Origin: Bradyrhizobium sp. Y36
GTDB lineage: Bacteria; Pseudomonadota; Alphaproteobacteria; Rhizobiales; Xanthobacteraceae
Assembly (NCBI RefSeq): GCF_002531575.1
Contig: NZ_NWTI01000003.1
Location: 124,001 to 188,000, forward strand
Reading direction: 5' to 3'
DNA: 64,000 nt
How positions within the stretch are numbered: the first letter of the stretch is position 1; each line of letters opens with the position of its first letter. A program made the position numbers and the translations under genes. Shown piece after piece: positions 44,114 through 52,954 of this stretch. Below the pieces are notes generated by a model, which saw only the letters and a list, made by a program, of their open reading frames with translations, searched no databases and had not been told where the DNA came from.

Positions 44114-45276
44114 CCTTGATCGCCGCGACCGCAGAGCACCGGGAATCTCCCGATCAGGCCGATTCGCGGCTTCGCATCGACTATTGGCGGGTGCGCATTT
44201 ACAGCATCGGCTTCATCATTTCCTACCTGCTTTATCTCGGTGCCGGCGGCTTCGAACACTGGCCGGTGCTCGCCGCCACAGTGCTCCTCGTGACGTGCTT
44301 CGGCGCCTGGAGACTCCACCACGGATGGTTGCGCGGCGGCATCATCGCCGGGACGATCCACGCGCTGCTGTTTCCCTTCATCGTGCAGGCCCTGTCGTCT
44401 GGCGAGCCGATCGTCGCCCTCGTCGCCCGCTTTCCGGTCTGGCCCCAGCTTCTCGTGACGCTGATCGCAAGCCGCGCCCTGGCGAGCGAAAGCCACCTCG
44501 CCTTCGCCCGTTTCTGGCTGAGACCGCTCGACTGCAGCGGGCCGGTCCAGATGCAGTCCGCCGCAGCGCCGGCCGCGCTCGCCTGCTTCCTCGTTCTCTT
44601 GTTCTATCTGGTGACACCACACCTCATGGTTCCCGGCTCCGGACCGGTGCAGTCCATCGTCGTCTCGGCGGTGCTCGGACGGACCGTGGTGCACAGCGCC
44701 ATCATCTTCCTGTTCTTCGTCGTGATGGCCTCGATCTTCGACGCCGCGCTGCTGCATGTCGCGGATCGAATGGTCATCGCCGGCTTCGGCCGCATGATCG
44801 CAGCCGAGCGCGACGATGGCCGCCGCCCCGATCTGTCTGCCATCCTGACGCGGCAATTCGCACCGGCCGCTCACACCCGCGCGGTCCGGCTGCTGAGCGC
44901 CGCGATCGACGGCGCCGATCCGGATGCTGCCACTCCGTTGCGTCTCGCGGCGCTGTCGTTCGATCGCTTCCAGTCGGCATCGCGCCAATTCGTGCGGTCG
45001 CTGCTGCCGCTGTTGCCGTTGCTCGGCTTCCTCGGCACGGTGATCGGCCTTGCGAGCGCGATCTCGGACCTTCCTCACGATCTGAACGCGTCGTCGGGGC
45101 ACAACGTCGACATCTCCGCAAGCCTCGCCGGGCTCGCCGTCAAGTTCGAGACCACGTTGCTCGGCCTGATCGCGAGCATCATCTGCTCGCTCGCCCTCGG
45201 CCTGCTCGAGAAGCGCGAGACCGAGCTCGCCGCGATGTGCCTGCTGATCGCAGACGATGCGCGGGAGGCCCGATGA
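44110..45276 (+). CDS. MotA/TolQ/ExbB-type proton channel subunit coupled to sctV
   Basis: 388 residues from GTG 44110. About six hydrophobic segments fill residues 25-220. The C-terminal third carries the TolQ/ExbB/MotA signature: PLLGFLGTVIGLASAI (303-318), with Gly-Thr-Val at 309-311, and LAGLAVKFETTLLGLIASII (339-358), with the Thr pair 348-349. Between the two parts is a cytoplasmic loop of about 75 residues. In that family the channel surrounds two ExbD/TolR/MotB helices, and two such genes follow directly. No T3SS component I know of belongs to this family; the extra N-terminal segments are also unusual. Confidence 0.75.
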   Translation: MTLIAATAEHRESPDQADSRLRIDYWRVRIYSIGFIISYLLYLGAGGFEHWPVLAATVLLVTCFGAWRLHHGWLRGGIIAGTIHALLFPFIVQALSSGEPIVALVARFPVWPQLLVTLIASRALASESHLAFARFWLRPLDCSGPVQMQSAAAPAALACFLVLLFYLVTPHLMVPGSGPVQSIVVSAVLGRTVVHSAIIFLFFVVMASIFDAALLHVADRMVIAGFGRMIAAERDDGRRPDLSAILTRQFAPAAHTRAVRLLSAAIDGADPDAATPLRLAALSFDRFQSASRQFVRSLLPLLPLLGFLGTVIGLASAISDLPHDLNASSGHNVDISASLAGLAVKFETTLLGLIASIICSLALGLLEKRETELAAMCLLIADDAREAR

Positions 45277-45785
45277 TCGCCCCGCCCAGCATCCTCGACA
45301 CCGTCACGCCGGCTGCCGACGAATTCGATCCGGTGCTGGCGAGCGATCCGCTGGCAGACCTGCTGCTCAGCGTTGCGGCCGTCATCGTGCTGGCGGTCCT
45401 CGCCATCCTGCCCAGCCTGCCGCAACGAGACGCCGCGGCGACCGAGGCGGAGGCCGGCTTTCAACTGGACGGGCGCCGCGTCACGCCCTGGCTGGCGACC
45501 GGAGCCGGACTTGCGATCGACGGCTCCCGCACCGATCCGGTCCCGCTCGACCGCATGTTTTCCGACCAGTCCCTCGCTGCGGCATTGCAGGTGATGCAGC
45601 GCAGCGACGGGCCGCTGGTGCTGTTCATCGCGCCCGATGGCAACGAAGCGGCGTTCCAGTTCGAGGCGATCGCGAGCCGGCATGGCATTCGGCAAATCCA
45701 CCAGGTGCGCCTGGAGCCCGGTTGCGAACGAGCCATCGTCGCGCACTGCATGCGGCAGCCTCGTTCGGGTGAGCAAATCCGATGA
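45273..45785 (+). CDS. ExbD/TolR-like membrane protein 1 in T3SS operon
   Basis: 170 residues. Short cytoplasmic N-terminus, one membrane segment at about 30-47 preceded by Asp29 (DPLADLLLSVAAVIVLAVLA), then a small periplasmic domain ending QIHQVRLEPGCERA. The Asp at the membrane entrance matches the proton-path Asp of ExbD/TolR/MotB. ATGA overlaps on both sides couple it to the channel gene and to the second ExbD-like gene. The ExbD fold is inferred from topology and the Asp; overall identity is low. Confidence 0.62.
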   Translation: MIAPPSILDTVTPAADEFDPVLASDPLADLLLSVAAVIVLAVLAILPSLPQRDAAATEAEAGFQLDGRRVTPWLATGAGLAIDGSRTDPVPLDRMFSDQSLAAALQVMQRSDGPLVLFIAPDGNEAAFQFEAIASRHGIRQIHQVRLEPGCERAIVAHCMRQPRSGEQIR

Positions 45786-46546
45786 GATCCGCACCGGCCG
45801 GCATCTCCGCCCTGACCGACATCGCCGCGAACCTGTTCGCCTTGATGCTGCTCGTTCTCATCCTGCTGCTCGGCGCCCGGTCCGGATCACCCAGCTCCTC
45901 TGCGCAGGCACCTGCAACGATCGACGTGGAGAGCGACCTCGTCAGCGTTGCCCGCGCGCCGCTCGGCAGCGAGGAGCTCTTCGACCTTCTGTTCGAGCGC
46001 CGCCAGGATTCCGGCTCGATCCGCATCGATCTGCTCAGTCAGGGACTCGTGGTTACATCGCAGGGCAAGACCGAGCGCTTCGGCGTCGCCGACAGCGCAG
46101 GGCCGCACCTCGCTCGGCTGATCGCCGCCCGCAAGACCCCGATCGGGCTCTACGTGTTCAGCCCGCGCTTTTACCGCGCCGTGGTCGCGACCCTGGCGGC
46201 ATCGGGCGCGACCTGGCGCGAAATCTCGGTGCCGCAGGCGCTCAAGAGCGGTCTGACGGCGAGCGACCAGGGCTGGTCTGACGACTTCATCGGATTGATC
46301 TCGACCTCCTCGGATCGCGCGCAGTTTCGCCAAGGGCTTGCCCGGCTGCTCCAATCGGGCCGCGACGAGGCGGCGGCCCGCGCGTTCAGAGCTTCAGGCG
46401 GACAAGCGCAGTCGAACAGCATCGGCGAACGGGCCGCACACTGGTCTCGGACGGCGCTCAACGCCGTCGTCGTCCTCTTCGGGCTGATCTTCATCATCTG
46501 GGTCGAATTCCGCCGGCGCCGGGCGTTGTCGGCCGATACGGCGTAG
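45782..46546 (+). CDS. ExbD/TolR-like membrane protein 2 in T3SS operon
   Basis: 254 residues. The N-terminal segment ISALTDIAANLFALMLLVLI (8-27) has Asp13 in the place of the ExbD/TolR proton-carrying Asp. A periplasmic domain of about 180 residues with YVFSPRFYRAVVATLAASG follows. Unusually, there is a second, C-terminal membrane helix (about 225-243) ending in a basic cytoplasmic tail. Coupled by ATGA to the preceding gene. It is probably the second stator-type partner of the channel. Confidence 0.62.
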   Translation: MRSAPAGISALTDIAANLFALMLLVLILLLGARSGSPSSSAQAPATIDVESDLVSVARAPLGSEELFDLLFERRQDSGSIRIDLLSQGLVVTSQGKTERFGVADSAGPHLARLIAARKTPIGLYVFSPRFYRAVVATLAASGATWREISVPQALKSGLTASDQGWSDDFIGLISTSSDRAQFRQGLARLLQSGRDEAAARAFRASGGQAQSNSIGERAAHWSRTALNAVVVLFGLIFIIWVEFRRRRALSADTA

Positions 46547-46564
46547 CAAGACACGGAGAGAGCC

Positions 46565-46822
46565 ATGCCTTTCGACAGCGACCCGATCCAGCGCACCGCC
46601 GGCCCCCTGCCGCGCTTCCAGACCGAGGCCGGCGGCCGGGATCCGCTGCCGCTCGGCTCGCCGCTGGAGGCGAAGAAGCAGGTCGAGGCCGCGCACAAAT
46701 TCGAGAGCTATCTCGACGCGCATGCGAGGCGATCGCACGAGACGCGGATCGAGGAACGCGCCCTGCTGTTCAGCACGCTTGCGCATTTGCGCGAGGAGAG
46801 CATCTATTCCATCCAGATCTGA
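46565..46822 (+). CDS. Small helical protein at the end of the sctV-motor operon
   Basis: 85 residues, preceded by GGAGAGAG. Pro/Gly-rich first 30 residues, then one long amphipathic helix (LEAKKQVEAAHKFESYLDAH through LAHLREESIYSIQI). The size is that of a needle subunit or needle chaperone, but I see no SctF or SctE signature. Last gene before the convergent sctC. Function unknown; likely a T3SS part by position. Confidence 0.6.
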   Translation: MPFDSDPIQRTAGPLPRFQTEAGGRDPLPLGSPLEAKKQVEAAHKFESYLDAHARRSHETRIEERALLFSTLAHLREESIYSIQI

Positions 46823-46857
46823 CACGTGATCGTACGCGGCGGTCCGCACCCGCAAGA

Positions 46858-49191
46858 TCACTCACGGATGCGCATCGCGCCGCGCAACTGACGCGTGATG
46901 TTCTCGATCTGGTTCGAGGCCCGGATCACCCTTGGCGTGATCAGGATGATCAATTCGCGGCGGGACACGTGGTCACTCGTCTGCTTGAATAGCTCGCCGA
47001 GCACCGGAACGTTGCGAACCACCGGAATGCCATTCTCGGTTCGATCGACGCCTTCCTGCATCAGGCCGGCCAGCATGACCGTCGCCCCCGATTGCGTCAG
47101 GATATCCGACTTCACCTGCCGGGTCTTGATCGTCGGCGTCAATCCGCTCGTCGTGTCGTTCGATATCGCATCGCTGACCGACTGATCGATCGTCAACAGC
47201 GCCGAATTGTCGGCCCGGATCCTCGGCGTGACCTCGAGGATGATACCGGTGTCCTTGACGGTGATCTGCTGAGTCACCGTCGTTCCGGTGTTGAGCTGCG
47301 CGGTGGCCGTCGACGACGAGAACGGAATCTGGTCGCCGATGACGAGGCGCGCCGTCTTGCCATCGATCACGGTCAAGTACGGCGTGGAGATGACCTTCAC
47401 ATTGGTCACCGCCTGCAAGGCCCGCAGGATCACGTCGACCGTCGCACCCTGTACGCCGAACTTGGCATGGACGAACCCCCCGCCCAGATTGGGGCTGAGC
47501 GCACCGTGGGGCGTCGAACCTATCTCCAATCCCTTCGAAGTGAGAAACGCCTCGACGCCGCGATCCAGCGTATCGTTCAACGTCACTTCCGCGACCGTCG
47601 CCTCGATCACCACCTGCGCCTGCGGCACGTCGAGCACCTTCAACCGATCCCTGATCAGCTTGAAGAGCGAGTAGGACGAGTACACCATCACGGCGTTGCT
47701 GCGCGTGTCGGCGACGAACTTCACCGGCGGCGCCCCCGCCACCGCCACAGCGACCGGCGTCTGGCCAGCGAGGCTGGACGCGATGGCGGCCGCGGTGCTG
47801 CCATTGCCGGGAGGCGCCACACCGCCGGCCGGCGGCGACGCACCGCCGCCCAGCGCAAAACCGGGGGTGCTGAAGCCGCCGTCTTCCGACGCGACGCCGC
47901 GGGGGACCTGGATCGGAGGCACCGGGACCGCCGACGGAGCGGACGCCGCGGCCTGGCCGGGCTGCGCGCTCGCAGCCACGGGCGCCGCCGCAGGTGCGGC
48001 AGCGGCCGCCGAGACATTGCCGCTCGCGGCGTAGATCGCCGTCAATTGCGGCACGACCTCGTCGGCACCGAGATGAATCAGCGGGATGATGCGCATCGCC
48101 ATGTCACCACCGGTGTCGCGGTCGAGACGCCGGATCAGCTCCTTCAGGCCCTGCAGCGCCCGGCGGTCCTTGGCGCCGATCAACAGCGCCTGCTGGTTAT
48201 CGAGCGGGACGATGGTCGCGGCCTGGGCCTGCCCGCGGTAGAATTCGGCGAGCTGCTGAGCCATCTTCTCCGGCGAGCTCTGGCTCAACGGGACGATGGC
48301 GACGCGATCGTCGCCCAGGCTGTTGTCGGAGATGCTCACGAGCTCGGCGATCTTGTCGAGCTCGGTCGCAGGCGCCTTGACCACGATCGAGCTGCCGCCG
48401 CTGGCCGCGACCATCGTGATGTCCTCCGGCACCAGCTGCCGTACGAAGGCGATGACCTCGTTGGCGCTGCCCTTGCGCAGCCGGAGCACACGAGTCACCT
48501 GGTCGGTGGCGCGCCCGGGCGCCACGGTCTGCTGCAGCCCGGCCATCGCTTCGGAGGTCGCGATCTGGTACACGCCGTTCATGTACCGCATCTCCAGCCC
48601 GTTGCGGCCGAGCACGTCGCGCACGACCTGCAGCACCTGGTTCTTGGAGATCGGCTGCTCGGTGCGGAACGTCACCGATCCCGCCATGTCGTCCGGCGCG
48701 ACATAGTTGACGCCGAGGGCACCGCCGAGCATTTGCTTCAGGAAGAAGTCGAGCGATGCCTTCTCGAACTTCACCGTGACCTTTTCCTCGGGATCGAACT
48801 TGTTGGCACCGGCCGACCGGATCTCCGCAGCATCCTTGCTGCTCACCTCATCGTCCGAGGGAACCTCGACCTTCAGCGAGCCGGACCAGGCCGAGATCGG
48901 CGAGCGCGCTGCCGGCGGCTGATTGACCCTGCTCGGATCGACATTGGCGCCGCGGCGCACCTCGGCTCCCGTCCAGAGTCGGGAACTGTCGTCGCCGCGA
49001 TACACGGTCTCGCGCGTCGTCTCGGCGGACAGCACCCCGCCATTGCAGCCCCTGAATTGGAGCTGGTCGGGCGGAAGGTTGGCGCGATCCGCACAGCTAT
49101 CGGCGTTGAGGAATGCGCAGCCGGACGTCAGAAGCGCAACCGCAATCAGCGCCGCGACTGTCGCAACGGCAGAGCGCCCTGCACGTCCCAT
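46858..49191 (-). CDS. sctC: SctC, outer-membrane secretin with lipoprotein signal and GspD-like layout
   Basis: 777 residues from ATG 49191 (AAGGA upstream). Signal with lipobox LTSGC, Cys25. Then N0 (VTVKFEKASLDFFLKQML region), N1 (TRVLRLRKGSANEVIAFV), N2 and an N3 domain split by an Ala/Pro/Gly-rich insert of about 100 residues, and finally the secretin core (VVIEATVAEVTLNDTLDRGV, VKDTGIILEVTPRI, SRRELIILITPRVI). This N0-N3 order is that of GspD-type secretins and is longer than typical SctC. A lipobox on the secretin itself would allow pilotin-free outer-membrane targeting, as in liposecretins such as HxcQ. Converges on the sctV-motor operon. Confidence 0.88.
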   Translation of the reverse strand: MGRAGRSAVATVAALIAVALLTSGCAFLNADSCADRANLPPDQLQFRGCNGGVLSAETTRETVYRGDDSSRLWTGAEVRRGANVDPSRVNQPPAARSPISAWSGSLKVEVPSDDEVSSKDAAEIRSAGANKFDPEEKVTVKFEKASLDFFLKQMLGGALGVNYVAPDDMAGSVTFRTEQPISKNQVLQVVRDVLGRNGLEMRYMNGVYQIATSEAMAGLQQTVAPGRATDQVTRVLRLRKGSANEVIAFVRQLVPEDITMVAASGGSSIVVKAPATELDKIAELVSISDNSLGDDRVAIVPLSQSSPEKMAQQLAEFYRGQAQAATIVPLDNQQALLIGAKDRRALQGLKELIRRLDRDTGGDMAMRIIPLIHLGADEVVPQLTAIYAASGNVSAAAAAPAAAPVAASAQPGQAAASAPSAVPVPPIQVPRGVASEDGGFSTPGFALGGGASPPAGGVAPPGNGSTAAAIASSLAGQTPVAVAVAGAPPVKFVADTRSNAVMVYSSYSLFKLIRDRLKVLDVPQAQVVIEATVAEVTLNDTLDRGVEAFLTSKGLEIGSTPHGALSPNLGGGFVHAKFGVQGATVDVILRALQAVTNVKVISTPYLTVIDGKTARLVIGDQIPFSSSTATAQLNTGTTVTQQITVKDTGIILEVTPRIRADNSALLTIDQSVSDAISNDTTSGLTPTIKTRQVKSDILTQSGATVMLAGLMQEGVDRTENGIPVVRNVPVLGELFKQTSDHVSRRELIILITPRVIRASNQIENITRQLRGAMRIRE

Positions 49192-49640
49192 CAGACCGAG
49201 GTCCTTCTTTCGCCCGGCCCGGGCAGCGGCGCGCAGCGACGCATCGCGCGATCGTGCCGGCCGCGGACGAAGGTGGCCCGGCGCAGGTCCCTCTTGCCGG
49301 TTGCGACGATTCGGCGGCCCCCTGACAGCGGCGAATGATTCTCGCGAGAAACACACTTCAAGCTGAAATCTCCAGGTCCCACGGCTCAATATCGCCGCCG
49401 GCGCAAACACGAATGGTGTCCCCCGGACGCTTCCTTGCCAGAGCAACGGAATCCCGGCGTCCTACGTTCGAACGATGCAATGCGTTTTCTCCGGCACTCC
49501 CCGATCGGCCGGTGCAAAAAGTGCAATCGCTTCAATCCGGCCGTGACGATTCAGTGATGATCTGCGGCGGCGGCAAGCGAGATTCTCGCGCGCTGTTGCA
49601 GGAAAGCCATCGTCGCGCGTCATGGAGTCGAGCTGTCCGA
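49192..49640. other. Gap upstream of sctC, no gene
   Basis: About 450 bases between the class I chaperone gene and sctC, both on the minus strand. Short overlapping frames only. The sctC promoter probably lies here, but no convincing -35/-10 pair, tts box or hairpin terminator was found. Confidence 0.4.
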
Positions 49641-50021
49641 TCACTGGAGCGAGCGATGCAGTTCGTCGAGCCGCGACAGCGCCTCGTCGAGCGATTGCAG
49701 ATCAAATCGCGGCTCGTCCATGTCGATCGCAAGCGCGAGTGCCCCATCGATCGCCAGTCCGGCGTGGACCATGGATCCGCTGAAAGGGTCGTAACCGGCG
49801 ATGTCCAGCAGGTCCTTCAGAACCGCTATCCCCGATCGACGTGGCCTGCGCGACAGGCAGACGATGATCCGCTGGCCGTCTTCCGCCGCCATGATCGACA
49901 ACGTTCCGCGCTCGGCGAATTCGAATCCGTAACTGAAGTCCGGAGCCGGCTGTGCGACAATTCCGGCGTTTCCGGCAAAGGCCTCGATGACCCGCAGCGC
50001 CATCACGGAGAGCTGCGCCAT
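49641..50021 (-). CDS. Class I T3SS chaperone (CesT/SycN-like)
   Basis: 126 residues, acidic, with the mixed alpha/beta pattern of small T3SS chaperones: a helix (LSVMALRVIEAFAGNAG), strands GFEFAERGTLSIMA and RIIVCLSRR, a helix (AVLKDLLDIAG) and a C-terminal helix. It follows sctW by 6 bases, the same pairing as YopN with SycN/YscB, so it may chaperone the gatekeeper SctW. Confidence 0.75.
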   Translation of the reverse strand: MAQLSVMALRVIEAFAGNAGIVAQPAPDFSYGFEFAERGTLSIMAAEDGQRIIVCLSRRPRRSGIAVLKDLLDIAGYDPFSGSMVHAGLAIDGALALAIDMDEPRFDLQSLDEALSRLDELHRSLQ

Positions 50022-50027
50022 CTCGCC

Positions 50028-51335
50028 CTATGCCGCCGACGTGCCACTGCTCTCTTCATAGAAACGTTCCTCTTCATCGGTGAGCCGTTGGCACAATGCG
50101 CCGAGTGCCAGATGCTGAAGCATCCGCTCCTTGGCATTGGACCAGATTCCGTCCGGCAATCTGCTGTGCAGATCCATCAGGCCGTTGGCGAACACCACCT
50201 GGCTCGCGAGCACGGCACTTGCAACCGGACCAAGCAGGACGCGCGTATCGGAAGGACCAACCACGGGCTTGGCACAGAACAGCAGTAGCACCGACGTCAT
50301 CTTGACCGGTTCGGGCCGCCATTCGAAGCGCGGCAGATGCGGCTCCGTCAGACGCAGCAGTTCGCGCGTGTCGTCATACGCGCTCCTCAATTGCCAGAGC
50401 TTCTTCAGCTCGGAGGTCAACGAGCGCAGAAACCCTCGATCGCTCTGCCGGGTCACGCCGGCAAGATCACTGCCGATCTCGGCGAGCAATGCCGGCAGGC
50501 TGCTCTCCAGTCCGATCGCGACGAGCTCATCGAACAGCTCGCCGAGATTCTTCAGCTCGCGAAGCCTCTTGCGATAGCGCCTGCGCACGGCGGCGGGGCT
50601 GGTTTCGAGCGATTCCGCCGCAAGCAAGGCCTCCTGTGCCGCGATCACCTGCGCCAGCGTGGCCTGCGGCACGATTCCGTCCAGCTTGGCGGACAGCAGG
50701 CTCAGCATGTTGAGGAAAAGCGGGTTGGCGCCCCTGGATTCAAAATAGCCGCGCGCCAACGCCACCGCCGTCGCCTTGTCGGTGATACTGCCGAACTTGC
50801 CGAGCGCTTGCATCAGCTTGCTCTCCAGATCCTCCTCGTCCTGCGCCTGCCCTTCGTCGCCACCGCTTCCGCCTTCGCGATCGCCAATGGTGCGGATGCG
50901 CTCGTTGTCGAGTTGCCCCGCCTCCTGCTCTGCAAGGGCATCGGCGCCCTCAACCGGCTCGGCGTCCTCGGCCCGATGCTCATGCGCCGCATCGCCGCCG
51001 GCGAGTTCGGCGAGGCCGTCGATGAATTCGAACATGCGCGGCAAAGCCGTCTTGTCGATCTCGGGCAGCTCGGCCAACGTTTCATAGAGGGACGTCGTCG
51101 TCACCGCCGGGTCCTGCTGGACGCGGCGCGCGAGGTCCTGAACGTTGGTCCGCACCGCCGTCACCACGCCGGCACCTTGCGCCGCCGCTTTGGTGATCAC
51201 CGCATTGTCGAGCGTCGGTCGTACGGCCTCACTGCGATAGCTGCCCTGCCGCTCCGCCACCAGCCCGGTTCCGACCGGCGAGCTGGCGTTCTCGGCGGCG
51301 ACCGACTGCCGGACCGTCTCGACCGATACTGCCAC
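50028..51335 (-). CDS. sctW: SctW, YopN/HrpJ-family gatekeeper
   Basis: 435 residues if started at GTG 51335, 6 bases after AAGGAG (GTG 51338 is adjacent). N-terminal disordered segment, then the HrpJ-type helical domain (DLESKLMQALGKFGSITDKA, ALARGYFESRG, RRRYRKRLRELKNLGELFDE) and a C-terminal TyeA-like part (WSNAKERMLQHLALGALCQR). It controls the switch from translocator to effector export. Divergent from sctI; the 265-base gap between them should hold both promoters. A frame to 51644 overlaps sctI and is unlikely. Confidence 0.85.
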   Translation of the reverse strand: MAVSVETVRQSVAAENASSPVGTGLVAERQGSYRSEAVRPTLDNAVITKAAAQGAGVVTAVRTNVQDLARRVQQDPAVTTTSLYETLAELPEIDKTALPRMFEFIDGLAELAGGDAAHEHRAEDAEPVEGADALAEQEAGQLDNERIRTIGDREGGSGGDEGQAQDEEDLESKLMQALGKFGSITDKATAVALARGYFESRGANPLFLNMLSLLSAKLDGIVPQATLAQVIAAQEALLAAESLETSPAAVRRRYRKRLRELKNLGELFDELVAIGLESSLPALLAEIGSDLAGVTRQSDRGFLRSLTSELKKLWQLRSAYDDTRELLRLTEPHLPRFEWRPEPVKMTSVLLLFCAKPVVGPSDTRVLLGPVASAVLASQVVFANGLMDLHSRLPDGIWSNAKERMLQHLALGALCQRLTDEEERFYEESSGTSAA

Positions 51336-51600
51336 CACGCTCTCCTTCGGCGAACCGTTTCCTTCCCAGGATATCAAGCCAAGCGCGAGCGGCGTGTGCC
51401 GCAGATTACAGGCCGCGCGCCCCGCCGCCGAAGGAACCGTCGCGATACACCTCGACATCGCGAAAAGCTGATCGACGTTTCGATCGAGCCTCGTTCGATC
51501 GAGGGATGTTGGGCATTTGGTTTGGTGATAGATCCGCTCGCAGCAGGGGCATTCATCTGGATCGCCCATACTTTTGATTTTTTGTTTCGGGAGAACGCCG

Positions 51601-52089
51601 GTGGCTAGCATAGGCTTGACGGATTTTTCGCAAACTGCGGGCACCCCAAAGGTTGGATGGCTTGAGCCAAGCGAAGCGGCGGGTCAGCGCTTTTCAGCCG
51701 CAATGGAGAGGACCGCGACGAACCGATCCGCCGCCTCGCCTCCTCCCGAGGTTGCCAGCGCGACGCGTCCCGAAACCACGATCGCCGCGAATGGCGGCAC
51801 CGCCGCCGACGCGCAGGATCGCGCACGCCAGGCATTGGACCTCAATCCGCCGAAGACGGCGCCTGCGCCTCACGGCGACACGATCCTGCACGGATTGCAG
51901 AATCTGCGCGGCGTGTTCGACAAGCAGGAAGCACGCATCGGCAATCTCGCTTCGGCGCGCGCGGCCGACACCAACACGCTGCTGGCCATGCAGATGGAGG
52001 TCGCGAAGTTCTCCGTGCTCGTCGACGTCACCTCCAAGCTGACCGGAAAGTCGACACAGGCGCTCGAGTCGCTGCTCAAGGGGCAGTGA
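51601..52089 (+). CDS. sctI: SctI, inner rod protein
   Basis: 162 residues from GTG 51601 (GGGAG 7 bases upstream). The C-terminal 70 residues carry the rod signature: LHGLQNLRGVFDKQE, LLAMQMEVAKFSVLVDVTSK, ending STQALESLLKGQ. The N-terminal half is Ala/Pro-rich and longer than usual. First gene of the core operon sctI-U. Confidence 0.85.
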   Translation: MASIGLTDFSQTAGTPKVGWLEPSEAAGQRFSAAMERTATNRSAASPPPEVASATRPETTIAANGGTAADAQDRARQALDLNPPKTAPAPHGDTILHGLQNLRGVFDKQEARIGNLASARAADTNTLLAMQMEVAKFSVLVDVTSKLTGKSTQALESLLKGQ

Positions 52090-52138
52090 CCGCCAACCAT
52101 CGTCGCTTTCAGGACTCACAGCAAGCGGAGCTGCCCGC

Positions 52139-52954
52139 ATGGGCCTGCGTATCAGGGCTTTGATCGTTCTCGCTACGCTCGTGCTCGCGGGGTGCCAGCA
52201 GGAGGTCTACTCCAATCTGTCCGAGGCCGATGCCAACCAGATGCTCGCCGTCCTCACGGCCAACGGCATCGCGGTCGACAAGGCCTCCAAGGGAGCCAAG
52301 GACGGATTCGCCATCTCGGTCGACCAGCGCGACATGTTGCGCGCGATCGCGCTGCTCAAGGACACCGGCTATCCCAAGAGCACCTATGTGTCGCTCGCCA
52401 AGGCGTTCGAAAAGACCGGCATCATGTCGACGCCGTTCGAGGAACGGGTCCGCTACATCAATGCGCTCGGCGCCGAGGTGTCGCAGACATTGAGCCAGAT
52501 CGACGGCGTCGTCTCGGCACGGGTTCATATCGTGCTGCCGGATTCTCCAACCCTCGGCCAGCCGGTCAAGCCGTCCTCCGCCGCGGTCTTCATCAAGCAC
52601 CAGCCCGGCGTCGATCTCGATTTCTTCCAGCCCCAGATCCGCCGCCTGGTTTCGAGTGCGGTGGAAGGGCTGGATTACTCGGCCGTGACGGTCGTGCTGA
52701 TGGACGCTGCCCCCACCAAGCTGAGCACGGTGGCACCGGCCGACCGGCCGAGGACCATCGAGCTGCTTCCCGGTCTCAGCGTCGTCGAAGGCAGCCAGAC
52801 CCGCTTCTGGCAGATTGCCGCGGGAACCGGTGCAGTGCTCGTCGTCCTGCTCGCCCATAGCTTGATCTCACTGCTGTCGTGGTGGCGCAGCCGCCGACAG
52901 GAACGCGGCGCTCGCTCTCCCGCGACGGCAATGGCCATGGTGGAGCCGTCGTGA
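52139..52954 (+). CDS. sctJ: SctJ, inner-membrane ring lipoprotein
   Basis: 271 residues. Lipobox LVLAGC at the N-terminus, then the two ring-building domains (VYSNLSEADANQMLAVLTAN; ARVHIVLPDSPTLGQPVKPS) and a C-terminal membrane helix (IAAGTGAVLVVLLAHSLI). Homologue of YscJ/PrgK and of flagellar FliF. The stop overlaps the sctK GTG. Confidence 0.95.
   Translation: MGLRIRALIVLATLVLAGCQQEVYSNLSEADANQMLAVLTANGIAVDKASKGAKDGFAISVDQRDMLRAIALLKDTGYPKSTYVSLAKAFEKTGIMSTPFEERVRYINALGAEVSQTLSQIDGVVSARVHIVLPDSPTLGQPVKPSSAAVFIKHQPGVDLDFFQPQIRRLVSSAVEGLDYSAVTVVLMDAAPTKLSTVAPADRPRTIELLPGLSVVEGSQTRFWQIAAGTGAVLVVLLAHSLISLLSWWRSRRQERGARSPATAMAMVEPS

Noticed and set aside
46565..46822. Needle protein SctF
   Set aside because: Size and helix content fit, but the conserved needle features are not visible, so it was left as unknown.
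47092..49338. 748-codon plus-strand open frame
   Set aside because: Antisense to the secretin gene; no protein-like features.
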